From Turicibacter faecis (GTDB taxonomy: Bacteria > Bacillota_I > Bacilli_A > MOL361 > Turicibacteraceae): 64,000 bases of DNA. How positions within the stretch are numbered: the stretch's first letter is position 1; each line of letters opens with the position of its first letter. The DNA is taken from contig NZ_AP028127.1 of assembly GCF_037076425.1 (NCBI RefSeq), forward strand, positions 1,456,001-1,520,000. Reading direction: 5' to 3'. A program made the position numbers and the translations under genes. Below the pieces are notes generated by a model. The model was given only the letters and a program-made list of their open reading frames with translations. It was not told where the DNA came from and ran no database searches. This document shows positions 42,696 through 52,668 of the stretch, in pieces.

Positions 42696-45446
42696 TTAAT
42701 TATATTTATTCGTATGATCCACAATAAATTCTTTCACTTTTTTGACCTTACGTTTTTTAGCTAACAATTTATCGACGACAGCGTCCGAAATTTCTTGATG
42801 ATTCAAAATACCCGCATACTGATACTCAGCCACAAATTCTTGAATGGTTTCCTCATTCAGGTTCACTTCCTCAGCAAAATATTTAACTTCTTCTTGTCGG
42901 GATTGTTCTTCAAACGCATAGTAAGCTTCGTCAATCGAATCTTCTGGCGACAACGTTGGAATCACTTTATTTAAGAAAGATTTTAATAAATCTACTTTTA
43001 GACGTAACTCCTCATTATCCGCTCGATCAAGTTCTGCTATAATCTCTTTAATATCTTCGTCACGCTGTTTTGTATCTGTTAAATCAATTTGACGAATCAA
43101 GTTCATGATATAGCTGACATTAATTTTATCGGTATGCATGATTTCAATACAAAAATCAAGATCGGCTAAAACAGACACCTTTTCTCCTTCGGCGCGTTTC
43201 ACCTCATCATAAATTAAGAAATACTTACTTTTAAAATCTTGGTACGTCTGCTCGGAAATCCCCACCGTCTCTTCATTAAACTCAAACTCCGTAAAGGTCT
43301 CAAGTTTCACTAAAGCCTTGGAAAGTTCACGGAAACTTAAAATAAATTGCCGTTTTTCTTCCTCGGTTTGAAGCCCATCCACCTCTTGTGGCGATTTAAC
43401 AAGCTCATACAAGCGATTTAACTCTGCCTCAAACAAATCTAAATAATAACTGTAACTTCGCATTAACACCGTATCTGTATTATTCGTATCCGAGAACAGG
43501 CGGATTGCATCATCCGTATTTTCTTTTAAATTACGATAGCAGACAATATTTCCATAAGGCTTCGTCGTTTTTTGCACGCGATTCGTTCGGGAATAAGCTT
43601 GCAATAAATCGTGATATTTTAAATTTTTATCAACATAAAGCGTATTTAACGTTTTCGCATCAAACCCTGTTAAGAACATATTCACGACTAATAAAATATC
43701 AATTTGAGCATTTTTCACCCGCTTCGAGACATCGGAAAAATAATTTGAAAACGTGTCGGTCGAATAATTCGTATGGAAAAGTTGATTATAATCAGCAATC
43801 ATCCGCTCTAAACTATCGCGCGAATGTTCATCACGCCCTTCACTGTCTTCATTCGCTCCAAATGTAAAGATCCCTGCAATTTTGAGACGATGATCCATCG
43901 CTTTAAATGCATCATAATATTTAATTAACATCGGAATACTTTGCACCGTAAAAATCGCCGTATATTCACGATTACGCGTTTTAGCGTCATGATTTGCGAT
44001 AATGTGTCGCGCGATTTCTTCAATACGCGTCTCATTCATAAAAACTTCATCCGTATTAATCGCATGAACCTTCGTATCATCCATTTCATCGTAATTTCCA
44101 CGAATCGTATTAATATACTCGACCGAAAAACCAAGGACATTTTGATCATTAATCGCATCTTTAATTAAATAATGGTGCAAACACTTTTCAAAAAGATCAG
44201 CTGTTACCCGCCCGTCCTGACTCTTATTCTCTTCAAAACGTGGCGTTCCAGTAAACCCGAAATATTGTGCCTGATGAAAATGTTTATTAATGGCTTTATG
44301 CATATCTCCAAACTGAGAACGGTGGCACTCATCAATAATAAAAATCACTTTCTCATTCCGATACTGGTCCATAATTTTTTCATACCGCGGGGACTTCACC
44401 GCATTCGCCATTTTCTGAATCGTCGTCACGATTAACGGACGGTTAATATCTTTAATTTGTTGAACCAATTTATCCGTTTTATCCGTCGTATCCACAGAAT
44501 CCGGTTCAAATTTATTAAACTCCTTAATCGTTTGACTATCTAAATCTTTACGGTCAACTAAAAAGAAGACTTTCTTAATCCCTGGTTCATTCGCCAAAAT
44601 CTGACTGGCCTTAAATGAAGTTAACGTCTTCCCACTCCCTGTCGTATGCCAAATAAAACCATTATTATTTGTCTCAAGGGCACGTGTCACCAACGCCTCT
44701 ACCGCATAAATTTGATAAGGCCGCATGACCATTAATAATTGATCCGTTTCATTAATCACCATATAACGCGCAATAATCTTCGAAATTTGACACTTTTCCA
44801 AGAACGTAAACGCAAAATCGCCCAATTGACTAATCCGCTCATTATTCACATTCGTCCAAAAGAACGTTTGACTATACATCAATTCCTTATCCGTATTGGC
44901 AAAATACTTCGTGTCAACCCCATTACTGATGACAAAGATTTGGATATAGCGGTAAAGACCTTGATAGGAATGCTTGCGATAACGATCAATTTGGTTAAAC
45001 GCCTCCTTCATATCTAGTCCGCGTCGTTTCAACTCAATTTGAACAACGGGTAACCCGTTAATTAATACCGTTACATCGTAACGATTCGTATATTTTCCAA
45101 CAACCGTCGTTTGAGCCGTCACTTGAAATCGATTTTTACACCAATGCAAGCAATCAAAAAATTCTAAGTAAATTTCAGAACCATCCTCGCGTTCAAGCAC
45201 AAACTTATCCCTTAAAATTTTCGCACTCTGGAAAACACTCTTCCCTTCTACATGGCGCATGACGCGTTCAAACTCTTTATCCGTTAAAGGGACACCGCCC
45301 AATTTTGACTCATTATGGAGTGATAACTGCTTTCTAAAATTTGCGACTAACTGCTCTTCGTCCGCGATACTGACCTTTTCATACCCCAAATCGCACAATT
45401 GAGCAATCAATTGTTTTTCTAATTCTGCTTCGCTTTGATAAGACAT
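42696..45446 (-). CDS. hsdR: type I restriction system endonuclease/translocase HsdR
   Basis: 916 aa from ATG 45446 (ATG 45449 and TTG 45452 are alternatives; GGGGG site). N-terminal PD-(D/E)XK nuclease with VVQIELKRRGLDMKEAFNQI, then a superfamily 2 motor: Walker A WHTTGSGKTLTSF, DExx box FIIDECHRSQFGD, motif III FGFTGTP, and late motifs LLVVNMFLTGFDAKTLNTLY and YSRTNRVQK. A helical C-terminal domain follows. All catalytic motifs look intact, so restriction is likely active. First gene of the operon hsdR, single-TRD, hsdM, hsdS. Confidence 0.96.
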   Translation of the reverse strand: MSYQSEAELEKQLIAQLCDLGYEKVSIADEEQLVANFRKQLSLHNESKLGGVPLTDKEFERVMRHVEGKSVFQSAKILRDKFVLEREDGSEIYLEFFDCLHWCKNRFQVTAQTTVVGKYTNRYDVTVLINGLPVVQIELKRRGLDMKEAFNQIDRYRKHSYQGLYRYIQIFVISNGVDTKYFANTDKELMYSQTFFWTNVNNERISQLGDFAFTFLEKCQISKIIARYMVINETDQLLMVMRPYQIYAVEALVTRALETNNNGFIWHTTGSGKTLTSFKASQILANEPGIKKVFFLVDRKDLDSQTIKEFNKFEPDSVDTTDKTDKLVQQIKDINRPLIVTTIQKMANAVKSPRYEKIMDQYRNEKVIFIIDECHRSQFGDMHKAINKHFHQAQYFGFTGTPRFEENKSQDGRVTADLFEKCLHHYLIKDAINDQNVLGFSVEYINTIRGNYDEMDDTKVHAINTDEVFMNETRIEEIARHIIANHDAKTRNREYTAIFTVQSIPMLIKYYDAFKAMDHRLKIAGIFTFGANEDSEGRDEHSRDSLERMIADYNQLFHTNYSTDTFSNYFSDVSKRVKNAQIDILLVVNMFLTGFDAKTLNTLYVDKNLKYHDLLQAYSRTNRVQKTTKPYGNIVCYRNLKENTDDAIRLFSDTNNTDTVLMRSYSYYLDLFEAELNRLYELVKSPQEVDGLQTEEEKRQFILSFRELSKALVKLETFTEFEFNEETVGISEQTYQDFKSKYFLIYDEVKRAEGEKVSVLADLDFCIEIMHTDKINVSYIMNLIRQIDLTDTKQRDEDIKEIIAELDRADNEELRLKVDLLKSFLNKVIPTLSPEDSIDEAYYAFEEQSRQEEVKYFAEEVNLNEETIQEFVAEYQYAGILNHQEISDAVVDKLLAKKRKVKKVKEFIVDHTNKYN

Positions 45447-45705
45447 CATCAAGCCCCCTTATTTTAATCGTCTCCCTTACCACCCACATCATCGCTAGAT
45501 TGGCATAAGAGAAATTAAGCTTTTCTACATTAACTAACCTTTTTTTCAGTCACTTTATATTTAATATCGACAAAATAATAAAATTTACTCTAAATTCCTA
45601 TTTATCCTTCACCTAAATAGGCCCTACCATAATTCTTATACTAGTGTACCACAAAAGTAATAAAAATTTAAGATTCCAGTGTTCTCTGCACCTTTTTAAC
45701 CTCAA

Positions 45706-45740
45706 AAAAACAGGCTCACTCTAAAAAGTAGCCTGTTTTT
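45706..45740. terminator. terminator
   Basis: AAAAACAGGCT / AGCCTGTTTTT, 11-bp stem with a 13-nt loop, after the lipoprotein gene. Confidence 0.75.
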
Positions 45741-45744
45741 CATC

Positions 45745-46554
45745 TTACGGTTGAAGCGGACACTCAAAAATAAAGGTTTCAAATTCCACGTTATAATCAT
45801 CTGATAATCCTTCAAATACAAATCGAACGTCACCGCCATTTAAATCAATCGCCGGAAATGTCACAACCCCTTCAGAAACAACTCCAGGTAGGATATCATC
45901 ACTGATTTGTTCATATTGAGCTTCCCAGTTTTCTTCGTAATCGTACTGTTTATTTCCTTGTTGCACCATCGAATTGTATGGATAGAACTGAATATTCGTT
46001 GAAGATTCATTTTCTATTTTTAAATATGCGCGTGTTTCACTTTTCGCAAATTCTACGCGTTCAAGCGTCATTTTATATCCATTCTGATTCAATTCTTGAT
46101 TAAGTTCGACGGTCTTCATAGACGGAGCAAAAGCCGTTGCATAATCGACTTTCTCCACCTGTGTTGCTGCTACACCCGGCATCGTCATCGTTACTCCTAA
46201 AAGATTTTCTCCTTCAACTTCATCGCCAATCACACCTGTGACTCGAACAATATCGTCAATACTTACCTCCAAGTTTGGATCATCGATACTTACGAGCGTA
46301 TTTCCATCATTTCCCCCATCAAGAATAAACACTTGCAAGTAAGTCCCATTCTTATCACGGGATGGTTCTGTAAAAACCTTACCATAAAACTCAACTCGGC
46401 GTCCCTTATAGTCCTTCGTATTCGTATAAATTTGTTGAAACTCTTCCGATGTTACAACAGGCTCTTCTGCCTTCTCTTTTTCTTCCTTTGAATGACCACA
46501 TGCCGTAAAAAGCAATAAAGAAAGCACAACTGAAAAATATAACCATCTTTTCAT
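45745..46554 (-). CDS. lipoprotein with OB-like and DUF4352-like domains
   Basis: 269 aa from ATG 46554. Signal peptide with lipobox LLLFTAC (Cys about 19), then a charged linker. Residues about 35-125 are OB-fold-like (YKGRRVEFYGKVF, DIVRVTGVIGDEVEG). Residues about 150-268 resemble the DUF4352 immunoglobulin-like domain (MTLERVEFAKSETRAYLKIEN, GVVTFPAI). Anchored outside the cell membrane. Function unknown. Confidence 0.8.
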   Translation of the reverse strand: MKRWLYFSVVLSLLLFTACGHSKEEKEKAEEPVVTSEEFQQIYTNTKDYKGRRVEFYGKVFTEPSRDKNGTYLQVFILDGGNDGNTLVSIDDPNLEVSIDDIVRVTGVIGDEVEGENLLGVTMTMPGVAATQVEKVDYATAFAPSMKTVELNQELNQNGYKMTLERVEFAKSETRAYLKIENESSTNIQFYPYNSMVQQGNKQYDYEENWEAQYEQISDDILPGVVSEGVVTFPAIDLNGGDVRFVFEGLSDDYNVEFETFIFECPLQP

Positions 46555-46768
46555 TTTCACACCTCACTTGTATTACAATGCCATCAATCTATATTCTATG
46601 TTTTTTCATGGATACCTATCCCCTTTTTAAAACCTATTTCATCAAACAATTAAATTCTTTGAATAAATCCATGACCTATCTTCCATAATAAAAGGGTAGA
46701 TACGGGATATCTAACATCTACATTGGGAATCTTCCCTGATTCCCACGCTAAAATATCTTTCACTGATA

Positions 46769-46800
46769 AAAAATTCACCTCGCCATGAGGTGAATTTTTT
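46769..46800. terminator. bidirectional terminator
   Basis: AAATTCACCTC / GAGGTGAATTT with A- and T-runs, next to the ASCH gene stop. Confidence 0.8.
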
Positions 46801-47240
46801 TATGGTTTATAAACGACCTGAAACTCTTCACACACGACGAGCATTTCCTCGTGAAATTGCAGTCCTATTTCTAAAAGTTCCTTAGAAAAAAATTCGTGAT
46901 GAGCGCTGCGCCAAGATTCTAGCGATCGATCCTCTTCTCCTTCTTTAAAGGCGTGCTCCTCAGTTACTTCATTAAATGGAACGATGCTTACCTTCATCGT
47001 CTCCACGATACAAACAGCCTCCTCTCGGCCATTTAAAATAACGTTATAATCAGAAACTTGCGGTAACCGCTCCTCCCCTCTTTCATACCAAACATAAAGA
47101 GAACTCGTCGCAGTTTTTTGCCCTCTCATCACTAAATTAGCTAACTCATCCGCCTCCACGGCAAAGGCCCATGTCTGATAGTCATCTCCCGCCTCCTGAT
47201 TCAATGAGTGATAACTCTCCCATAATTCCTCATGCGTCAT
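46800..47240 (-). CDS. ASCH-domain protein
   Basis: 146 aa from ATG 47240 (GGGGGA site). Hallmarks: WAFAVEADELANLVMRGQKTATSSLYVWY (GxKxxTxS near the N-terminal side), AVCIVETMKVSIVPFNEVTEEHA and a C-terminal EEFQVVY strand. ASCH domains are PUA-like beta barrels thought to bind RNA or modified nucleosides; some members (YqfB) hydrolyse N4-acetylcytidine. Exact role here unknown. Confidence 0.88.
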   Translation of the reverse strand: MTHEELWESYHSLNQEAGDDYQTWAFAVEADELANLVMRGQKTATSSLYVWYERGEERLPQVSDYNVILNGREEAVCIVETMKVSIVPFNEVTEEHAFKEGEEDRSLESWRSAHHEFFSKELLEIGLQFHEEMLVVCEEFQVVYKP

Positions 47241-47260
47241 TCCATCCCCCTCTTTCAAAT

Positions 47261-47299
47261 AAAAAAAGACTTCTAATCACGTTCATTAGAAGTCTTTTT
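47261..47299 (-). terminator. terminator of tRNA-Arg
   Basis: AAAAGACTTCTAAT / ATTAGAAGTCTTTT, 14-bp stem, seven T on the minus strand, 38 nt after the tRNA. Confidence 0.85.
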
Positions 47300-47336
47300 C
47301 CTTATATGATTCCTTGTATTAGGACTTTTATCAAAG

Positions 47337-47413
47337 TGGCGCGCCTGGCAGGAGTCGAACCCACAACCCTCTGATCCGAAGTCAGATGCTCTATCCAATT
47401 GAGCTACAAGCGC
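47337..47413 (-). tRNA. tRNA-Arg (UCG)
   Basis: 77 nt on the minus strand. Acceptor GCGCUUG / CAGGCGC, D-arm GCUC..GAGC, anticodon loop CUUCGGA (UCG, reads CGA), T-loop UUCGACU, encoded CCA. Confidence 0.95.
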
Positions 47414-47521
47414 TAATTAAATTATCAATTTCCTTACATTTATGATTATATCGCTTTTTTTTCCTTTGGTCAACCCATAATCCCTATTTTTTTAAAATCT
47501 TCGGTTGAGGGTTTACCTTTT

Positions 47522-47546
47522 TAAAAGCCCTCGAATTGATCGAGGG
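47522..47546 (-). terminator. weak terminator after the SDR gene
   Basis: Minus-strand CCCTCG / CGAGGG stem, 7-nt loop, followed by CTTTTAAAAA. Confidence 0.5.
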
Positions 47547-47561
47547 ACTTTGAATCTTCAC

Positions 47562-48335
47562 TTATTTTTTCTTCAGCTGCGTTTGATAAACGATCTGACA
47601 CCCTAACTTCCTTGGAATTAATCGATTCAAAAACAATAACACACGATTTGAATACCCAGGAATAATCAGAGTCTTCCCCTTCATCCATTCGTAATAGGCA
47701 TACTTCGCCACCTCATGTGCAGTCGGCACCTTCATTGCAGATTTTGCTACCTTGATCTTTGCCCGCTGCTGAAACCCTGTGTCAACAGGGCCTGGGCAGA
47801 GGGCACTTACAACAACCGATGACCCTTTCGCCTCTAACTCCTTCGTAATCGCCTCCGTCAGCTGCAACACGTACCCCTTACTCGCATAATACGACGCCAT
47901 CAATGGGCCAGACTGAAAAGCCGCGGTTGACGCCACGTTTAACAAATAGCCGCGATCCTGTGCGACAAATCGTCTTAAAAACAGCTTGCTCAAATAATGA
48001 ACGCTCTTAATATTCAAATCAATCATATTAAATTCATCTGAAATATCTAATTCTAAAAACTCTCCGTATAACCCATACCCCGCATTATTGACTAAACCAA
48101 TGACGTCGTAGGCTAAACACGCCTCATACAATCGACAAACCTCATCGGGGTTCGAAAGATCCATTGGCATCACCACAACCTGGCATCCTGCATATTTCTC
48201 CATCCTTTCTTTTAACGTTTCCAATAAAGATTGACGTCTGGCTACTAATATTAATGAATGCCCTTCACGGGCGAGTACTTCACACATTGCCTCCCCAATA
48301 CCTGAGGAAGCGCCCGTCACAACAAAATACGCCAT
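47562..48335 (-). CDS. short-chain dehydrogenase/reductase (SDR)
   Basis: 257 aa. Classic SDR: cofactor motif TGASSGIGEAM (residues 6-16), NNAG, catalytic Ser in NVASTAAF, Tyr-x3-Lys in YYASKGY, and PG motif LCPGPVDT. An Arg after the first loop (VARRQ) points to NADPH. Resembles the YqjQ/DltE-type group of soluble SDRs; substrate unknown. ATG 48335 was chosen; TTG 48338 has better spacing to GGAGG. Confidence 0.9.
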   Translation of the reverse strand: MAYFVVTGASSGIGEAMCEVLAREGHSLILVARRQSLLETLKERMEKYAGCQVVVMPMDLSNPDEVCRLYEACLAYDVIGLVNNAGYGLYGEFLELDISDEFNMIDLNIKSVHYLSKLFLRRFVAQDRGYLLNVASTAAFQSGPLMASYYASKGYVLQLTEAITKELEAKGSSVVVSALCPGPVDTGFQQRAKIKVAKSAMKVPTAHEVAKYAYYEWMKGKTLIIPGYSNRVLLFLNRLIPRKLGCQIVYQTQLKKK

Positions 48336-48356
48336 CAACCATTCACTCCTCCAAAG

Positions 48357-48391
48357 AAAAAGGCAAAACTCTTTTTTCCTAAGTTTTGCCT
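48357..48391 (-). terminator. terminator of rnc
   Basis: Minus-strand AGGCAAAACT / AGTTTTGCCT stem followed by TTTTTC. Confidence 0.7.
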
Positions 48392-48398
48392 CTTCCCT

Positions 48399-49109
48399 CT
48401 ATTTTTTTTCACTCGTTTTCGCTAAAATTTCAATGGCTCCTTTAGCTGCTTGCTGTTCCGCTTCTTTTTTCGTTTTACCCATTCCACGACCGAGTGTAAT
48501 TTCATCTAATAAAACAGCCGCTTCAAATAAACGGTTATGCGCAGGTCCGCTTTCTGATACAATTCGATATTCAATCGCCTTTTTAGAATCAGCTTGAACC
48601 AGTTCCTGTAACGTGCTCTTATAATCAAAAACATGCATCACAGTTCCTTTTTGATACGCCTCATGAATAATCTCATGCACAAATGGATAGACAACATCCA
48701 TTCCTAGGTCTAAGTAGATAGCGCCTAAGAAGGCCTCAAAAGCATCGGCTAACACCGTTGGACGTTCACGACCTCCTGAGTTCTCTTCCCCACGACCGAG
48801 TAACATTAATTGTCCAATATTAAGTTTACGTGCGTAAGATTCTAAAGACGGCTCACAGACTAATTGGGCCCTGATCTTCGTCATTTCCCCTTCAGATAAC
48901 GCAGGTTTCAAATTAAATAAATAATTAGATACCGTTAGTTCTAAGACCGCATCACCTAAATATTCTAAGCGTTCATTATCTTCAATCTTATAACGACGAT
49001 GTTCGTTCACATATGATGAATGCGTAAAGGCTTGACAATAACGATCAAGTTGTTTAAAAGGTATCTTATTTTCATTTAAAAACTCCGTTAATTGATCTAA
49101 ATACGCCAT
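48399..49109 (-). CDS. rnc: ribonuclease III
   Basis: 236 aa. RNase III domain with the signature NERLEYLGDAVLELTVSNYL and the second acidic cluster VLADAFEAFLGAIYLD; C-terminal double-stranded RNA-binding domain (about 158-230) ending GMGKTKKEAEQQAAKGAIEIL. Cleaves dsRNA in rRNA maturation and mRNA decay. It follows plsX directly; acpP and the fab genes found between them in Bacillus are absent. Confidence 0.97.
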   Translation of the reverse strand: MAYLDQLTEFLNENKIPFKQLDRYCQAFTHSSYVNEHRRYKIEDNERLEYLGDAVLELTVSNYLFNLKPALSEGEMTKIRAQLVCEPSLESYARKLNIGQLMLLGRGEENSGGRERPTVLADAFEAFLGAIYLDLGMDVVYPFVHEIIHEAYQKGTVMHVFDYKSTLQELVQADSKKAIEYRIVSESGPAHNRLFEAAVLLDEITLGRGMGKTKKEAEQQAAKGAIEILAKTSEKK

Positions 49110-49187
49110 ACAATCTCACCTCCATTCAATGTGAAGTAATTATAACCTTTTTCCTGTTATTTCTCAAGCCATTCAAATCAACATCAC

Positions 49188-49222
49188 AAAATTCGACGAA
49201 AATAGAATCTATTTTCGTCGAA
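49188..49222 (-). terminator. hairpin between plsX and rnc
   Basis: TTCGACGAAAATAG / CTATTTTCGTCGAA, a perfect 14-bp stem with a 3-nt loop; minus-strand tail is TTTTG. It may end or weaken transcription into rnc. Confidence 0.65.
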
Positions 49223-49230
49223 GAAATTGA

Positions 49231-50229
49231 TTAATTTGATTTTAACGCTTCACTAATTTTATGAACGACGTCTTTGGATACCGTTTCACGTGCCTGACGA
49301 ATGGCATTCATTAACGCCGTAGCATCTGATGATCCGTGTGCTTTAATAACTGGAGCCGATACCCCTAATAAAATTCCGCCTCCAACTTCAGATGCATCCA
49401 TGCGTTTTTTAATACGAGAAATTGCCGGTTTTAATAACAACGCTCCAATTTTTCCACGCGTCGTTGATAAAAACTCTTCTTTAATTAACGATAATAATGA
49501 TTTTGAAGTTCCCTCAACCGATTTAAGAGCGATATTTCCTGAATAACCATCTGCCACAATAATATCGACCTCTCCTGCAATCATGGTTTTCCCTTCCATG
49601 TTTCCAACAAAATTAATCGATGGGTCCGCTGAAATAAGGGCAAATGCTTCTTTTTGTAAATCTGTTCCCTTTCCATCTTCTGTTCCAATGTTCAATAGGG
49701 CAACCGTTGGATTTTGAATATGCATCACCTCACGTGCATAAATAGAGGCAATTTTAGCATTTTGATATAAGTATTGTGGTTTCGCATCGCTCGTTGCTCC
49801 AGCGTCACATAAAATCGTATATTTGTTCTTTTTAATCGTTGGCATTACCGGTGCTAATGCCGGACGCTCCACTTCTTTTAAACGCTTCACCACTAAGGTT
49901 CCCGCTGCAATTAAAGCCCCAGTTGCTCCAGCCGAAACAACTGCATCAATCGCCCCCGTTTTTGCATCCTTACATGCACGCACCATCGATGAGTCTTTGA
50001 ATTTGCGGATAGCCATCGCTGGGTCTTTAATATCCATTGGAATCACCTCTTCACAATGAACGATTTGAATTCGATCATGAGGCTCCTTCATAAATTTAAG
50101 AATTTCAGATTCAATTCCATATAAATAGACTTCAATATCATCAAACTTTTTAACGGCTTGATATGCGCCTAATACTGTTTGCTCAGGTGCAAAATCGCCA
50201 CCCATCGCATCTAATCCGATTTTTATCAT
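49231..50229 (-). CDS. plsX: phosphate acyltransferase PlsX
   Basis: 332 aa from ATG 50229 (AGGTGGATAGG region upstream). IGLDAMGGDFAPEQTVLGA at the start, AVVSAGATGALIAA and LLNIGTEDGKG are family signatures. Makes acyl-phosphate from acyl-ACP, the first step of phospholipid synthesis with PlsY. The usual upstream fapR is missing; recG lies 70 nt upstream. Confidence 0.97.
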   Translation of the reverse strand: MIKIGLDAMGGDFAPEQTVLGAYQAVKKFDDIEVYLYGIESEILKFMKEPHDRIQIVHCEEVIPMDIKDPAMAIRKFKDSSMVRACKDAKTGAIDAVVSAGATGALIAAGTLVVKRLKEVERPALAPVMPTIKKNKYTILCDAGATSDAKPQYLYQNAKIASIYAREVMHIQNPTVALLNIGTEDGKGTDLQKEAFALISADPSINFVGNMEGKTMIAGEVDIIVADGYSGNIALKSVEGTSKSLLSLIKEEFLSTTRGKIGALLLKPAISRIKKRMDASEVGGGILLGVSAPVIKAHGSSDATALMNAIRQARETVSKDVVHKISEALKSN

Positions 50230-50299
50230 GTACCTATCCACCTATCTCTTTATTTTTACTTATAATTATAAGCTATTTCTTCCTAAAAAGAATCCCTTT

Positions 50300-52345
50300 T
50301 TAGTCAAATTGATGCATTTCATTGGCCACGGTCTCTTGAATATAATCACGTAACCCCAAAAATTCGTTATTATATAAAAATTCATCCGAGCTCACTAATG
50401 CATAAGCATCCTGCATCGCTACTTCTAGTATGTTGTAGTCTTCGACTAAGTCAGCCATTTTAAATACCGGTGCCCCTGATTGTTTCTCACCAAAAAAGTC
50501 TCCCGGTCCTCTGAGTTTCAAATCAGCCTCTGCAATCTCAAAACCGTCCGTCGTTGACGTCATGATTTTAAGGCGCTCTAAGCTCTGTTCATTTTTAATA
50601 TCACTCATCAATAAACAATACGCCTGCTCACTTCCACGACCGACGCGACCTCTTAATTGGTGGAGTTGTGAGAGTCCAAATCGATGCGCATCGTAAATGA
50701 GCATCAAGTTCGCATTTGGCACATTAACTCCGACTTCAATAACGGTCGTTGAAACTAAAATTTGCGAACGATTTGCGACAAAGTCTTCCATCACAGCATC
50801 CTTTTCAGCTTGTGAGAGTCGTCCATGCATTAATCCAACTTTTGCCTTACCTAAAAAGTGATGCTGCCATAATTGATGAACTTCAACTGCATTTTGAACA
50901 TCGAGTGCTTCTGATTCTTCGATCAGTGGGGTAATGACGTAGGCTTGTTGGCCGTGGTCTAAAATGGTTTTTTGAATAAAGTCTAAGGCGCGATCGAGTT
51001 TAGCGCTATCGATGAGAAAGGTCTCGACGGGTTTTCGGCCTTGTGGCATCTGGTTAATGATGGATACATCCATGTCTCCAAATGCTGAAATCGCCAACGT
51101 CCTTGGAATCGGGGTTGCTGTCATCATTAAAACATCAACAACGTCTCCTTTTTCACGAAGCATCTTTCGTTGATTCACTCCAAAGCGGTGTTGTTCATCC
51201 GTAATGACAAGCCCAAGATTATGAAAAACAACGTCTTGTTGGATAATCGCATGGGTTCCGACAATGAGGTCGATGTCTCCCGAGGCCAACTTGGCTAAAA
51301 TTTCACGGCGACGTTTTCCTTTTACGGAACTGCTTAAAAATTCAATTTGGAATTCTTCATAAGGTTTAAATAAGTCAACGAGGGATTTAAAGTGTTGTTG
51401 GCCTAAAATTTCAGTTGGAACCATTAATGCCGTTTGGTATCCTGAGAGCATCACCATTAGTAGGCTAATTGCAGCAACGACTGTCTTTCCGGATCCAACG
51501 TCCCCTTGCAGTAGACGATTCATTCGACTCCCAAGCTTTAAGTCCTCTTTAATTTCTTGTAGTACCTTTTGTTGAGCATCCGTGAGTGTAAACGGAAGGT
51601 TTTTTATAAAGGTTTCGACCCGCGTTTCATCAAAAACTTTCTCAGCTCCTTGGCGTTCGATTTTTGTCTGATAACGTAAATATTGTAATTTAAGTTGAAA
51701 TTTAAGTAATTCCTCATATTTAATCCGACGTTTAGCCTGACGAACCTGTTCTTTATTTTGAGGAAAGTGAGAGAATAAAACCGCCTCCTCCGCCGATATG
51801 AGTCGATATCGCATTCGGATTTCATGAGGTAAGTCATCATTCAATGACGCCCCATAGGTATCATACGCCTCTTTTAAAATTTTTTTAAATGTTTTAACGG
51901 GGATTTCTTTTAAGGAGTAGATGGGTTCAATTTTTTTACCATCTACGGTTCCTAGTTTTATATCCGTCGCCGTAATCACTTTCCGTCCGAGATCCCATTT
52001 CCCTGTCACTGTGACAAGTGTATCGAGTTTTAGTTGATTTTTTAAAAACGTTCGATTAAAGATGACTACCTTCACGATTTCTTGGTTGACTAACACATTA
52101 AAGCTTAATCGCGACTTCATCTTTCCGTAATACTGCACCTGACACGCCGTCACAACCTTACCTAAAACGGTAATTTTCTCTTCATGCATGGCACGGTGAA
52201 TATCGATCAACTCAAAGCTATCATAGCGGTAAGGAAAATACTCTAATAAATCCTTGACGCTTTCGATTTTTAAATGCTGTAGTTTTTCAAGAAGAGACGG
52301 CCCTACCCCTTTAACTTTTCCAACTGGAACCGTAGCTAGTGACAT
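50300..52345 (-). CDS. recG: ATP-dependent DNA helicase RecG
   Basis: 681 aa, full length. N-terminal wedge/OB domain (about 1-230), then helicase core: Walker A LLQGDVGSGKTVVAA, DExx box VITDEQHRFGVNQR, TATPIPRTLA, STTVIEVGVNVPNA and QLRGRVGRG. Remodels stalled replication forks and branches Holliday structures. Syntenic with Bacillus, though the sdaAB/sdaAA pair normally between fakA and recG is absent. Confidence 0.97.
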   Translation of the reverse strand: MSLATVPVGKVKGVGPSLLEKLQHLKIESVKDLLEYFPYRYDSFELIDIHRAMHEEKITVLGKVVTACQVQYYGKMKSRLSFNVLVNQEIVKVVIFNRTFLKNQLKLDTLVTVTGKWDLGRKVITATDIKLGTVDGKKIEPIYSLKEIPVKTFKKILKEAYDTYGASLNDDLPHEIRMRYRLISAEEAVLFSHFPQNKEQVRQAKRRIKYEELLKFQLKLQYLRYQTKIERQGAEKVFDETRVETFIKNLPFTLTDAQQKVLQEIKEDLKLGSRMNRLLQGDVGSGKTVVAAISLLMVMLSGYQTALMVPTEILGQQHFKSLVDLFKPYEEFQIEFLSSSVKGKRRREILAKLASGDIDLIVGTHAIIQQDVVFHNLGLVITDEQHRFGVNQRKMLREKGDVVDVLMMTATPIPRTLAISAFGDMDVSIINQMPQGRKPVETFLIDSAKLDRALDFIQKTILDHGQQAYVITPLIEESEALDVQNAVEVHQLWQHHFLGKAKVGLMHGRLSQAEKDAVMEDFVANRSQILVSTTVIEVGVNVPNANLMLIYDAHRFGLSQLHQLRGRVGRGSEQAYCLLMSDIKNEQSLERLKIMTSTTDGFEIAEADLKLRGPGDFFGEKQSGAPVFKMADLVEDYNILEVAMQDAYALVSSDEFLYNNEFLGLRDYIQETVANEMHQFD

Positions 52346-52631
52346 CTCATCACACCCTTTCTATCCTCGGTGAACAAATTTATTGAACAAACGTTCTTTA
52401 AATCTTATTTTATCACAATTTTCTTCATTCGCTCTACCTCCGACAAAATTTTATCTCTTTTATAGCTTTTCTTGTTTTCAATGATGACACCATTGAAGCG
52501 TTAGCCTCTCCATCATAAGAATAACCTCCTTTAACTCTAACTAAAAAGACTCTCCCTTAGCTGCGAAGCATTCACTTATGCATACATTCCCCATTCTTCC
52601 CATCATAACTCTTCATACTACTTATAAAAAC

Positions 52632-52660
52632 AAAAAAAGATGAGAATATTCATTCTCACC
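52632..52660 (-). terminator. terminator of the Asp23-fakA operon
   Basis: Minus-strand GGTGAGAAT / ATTCTCATC stem, 4-nt loop, seven T. Confidence 0.8.
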
Positions 52661-52668
52661 TTTTTTAA

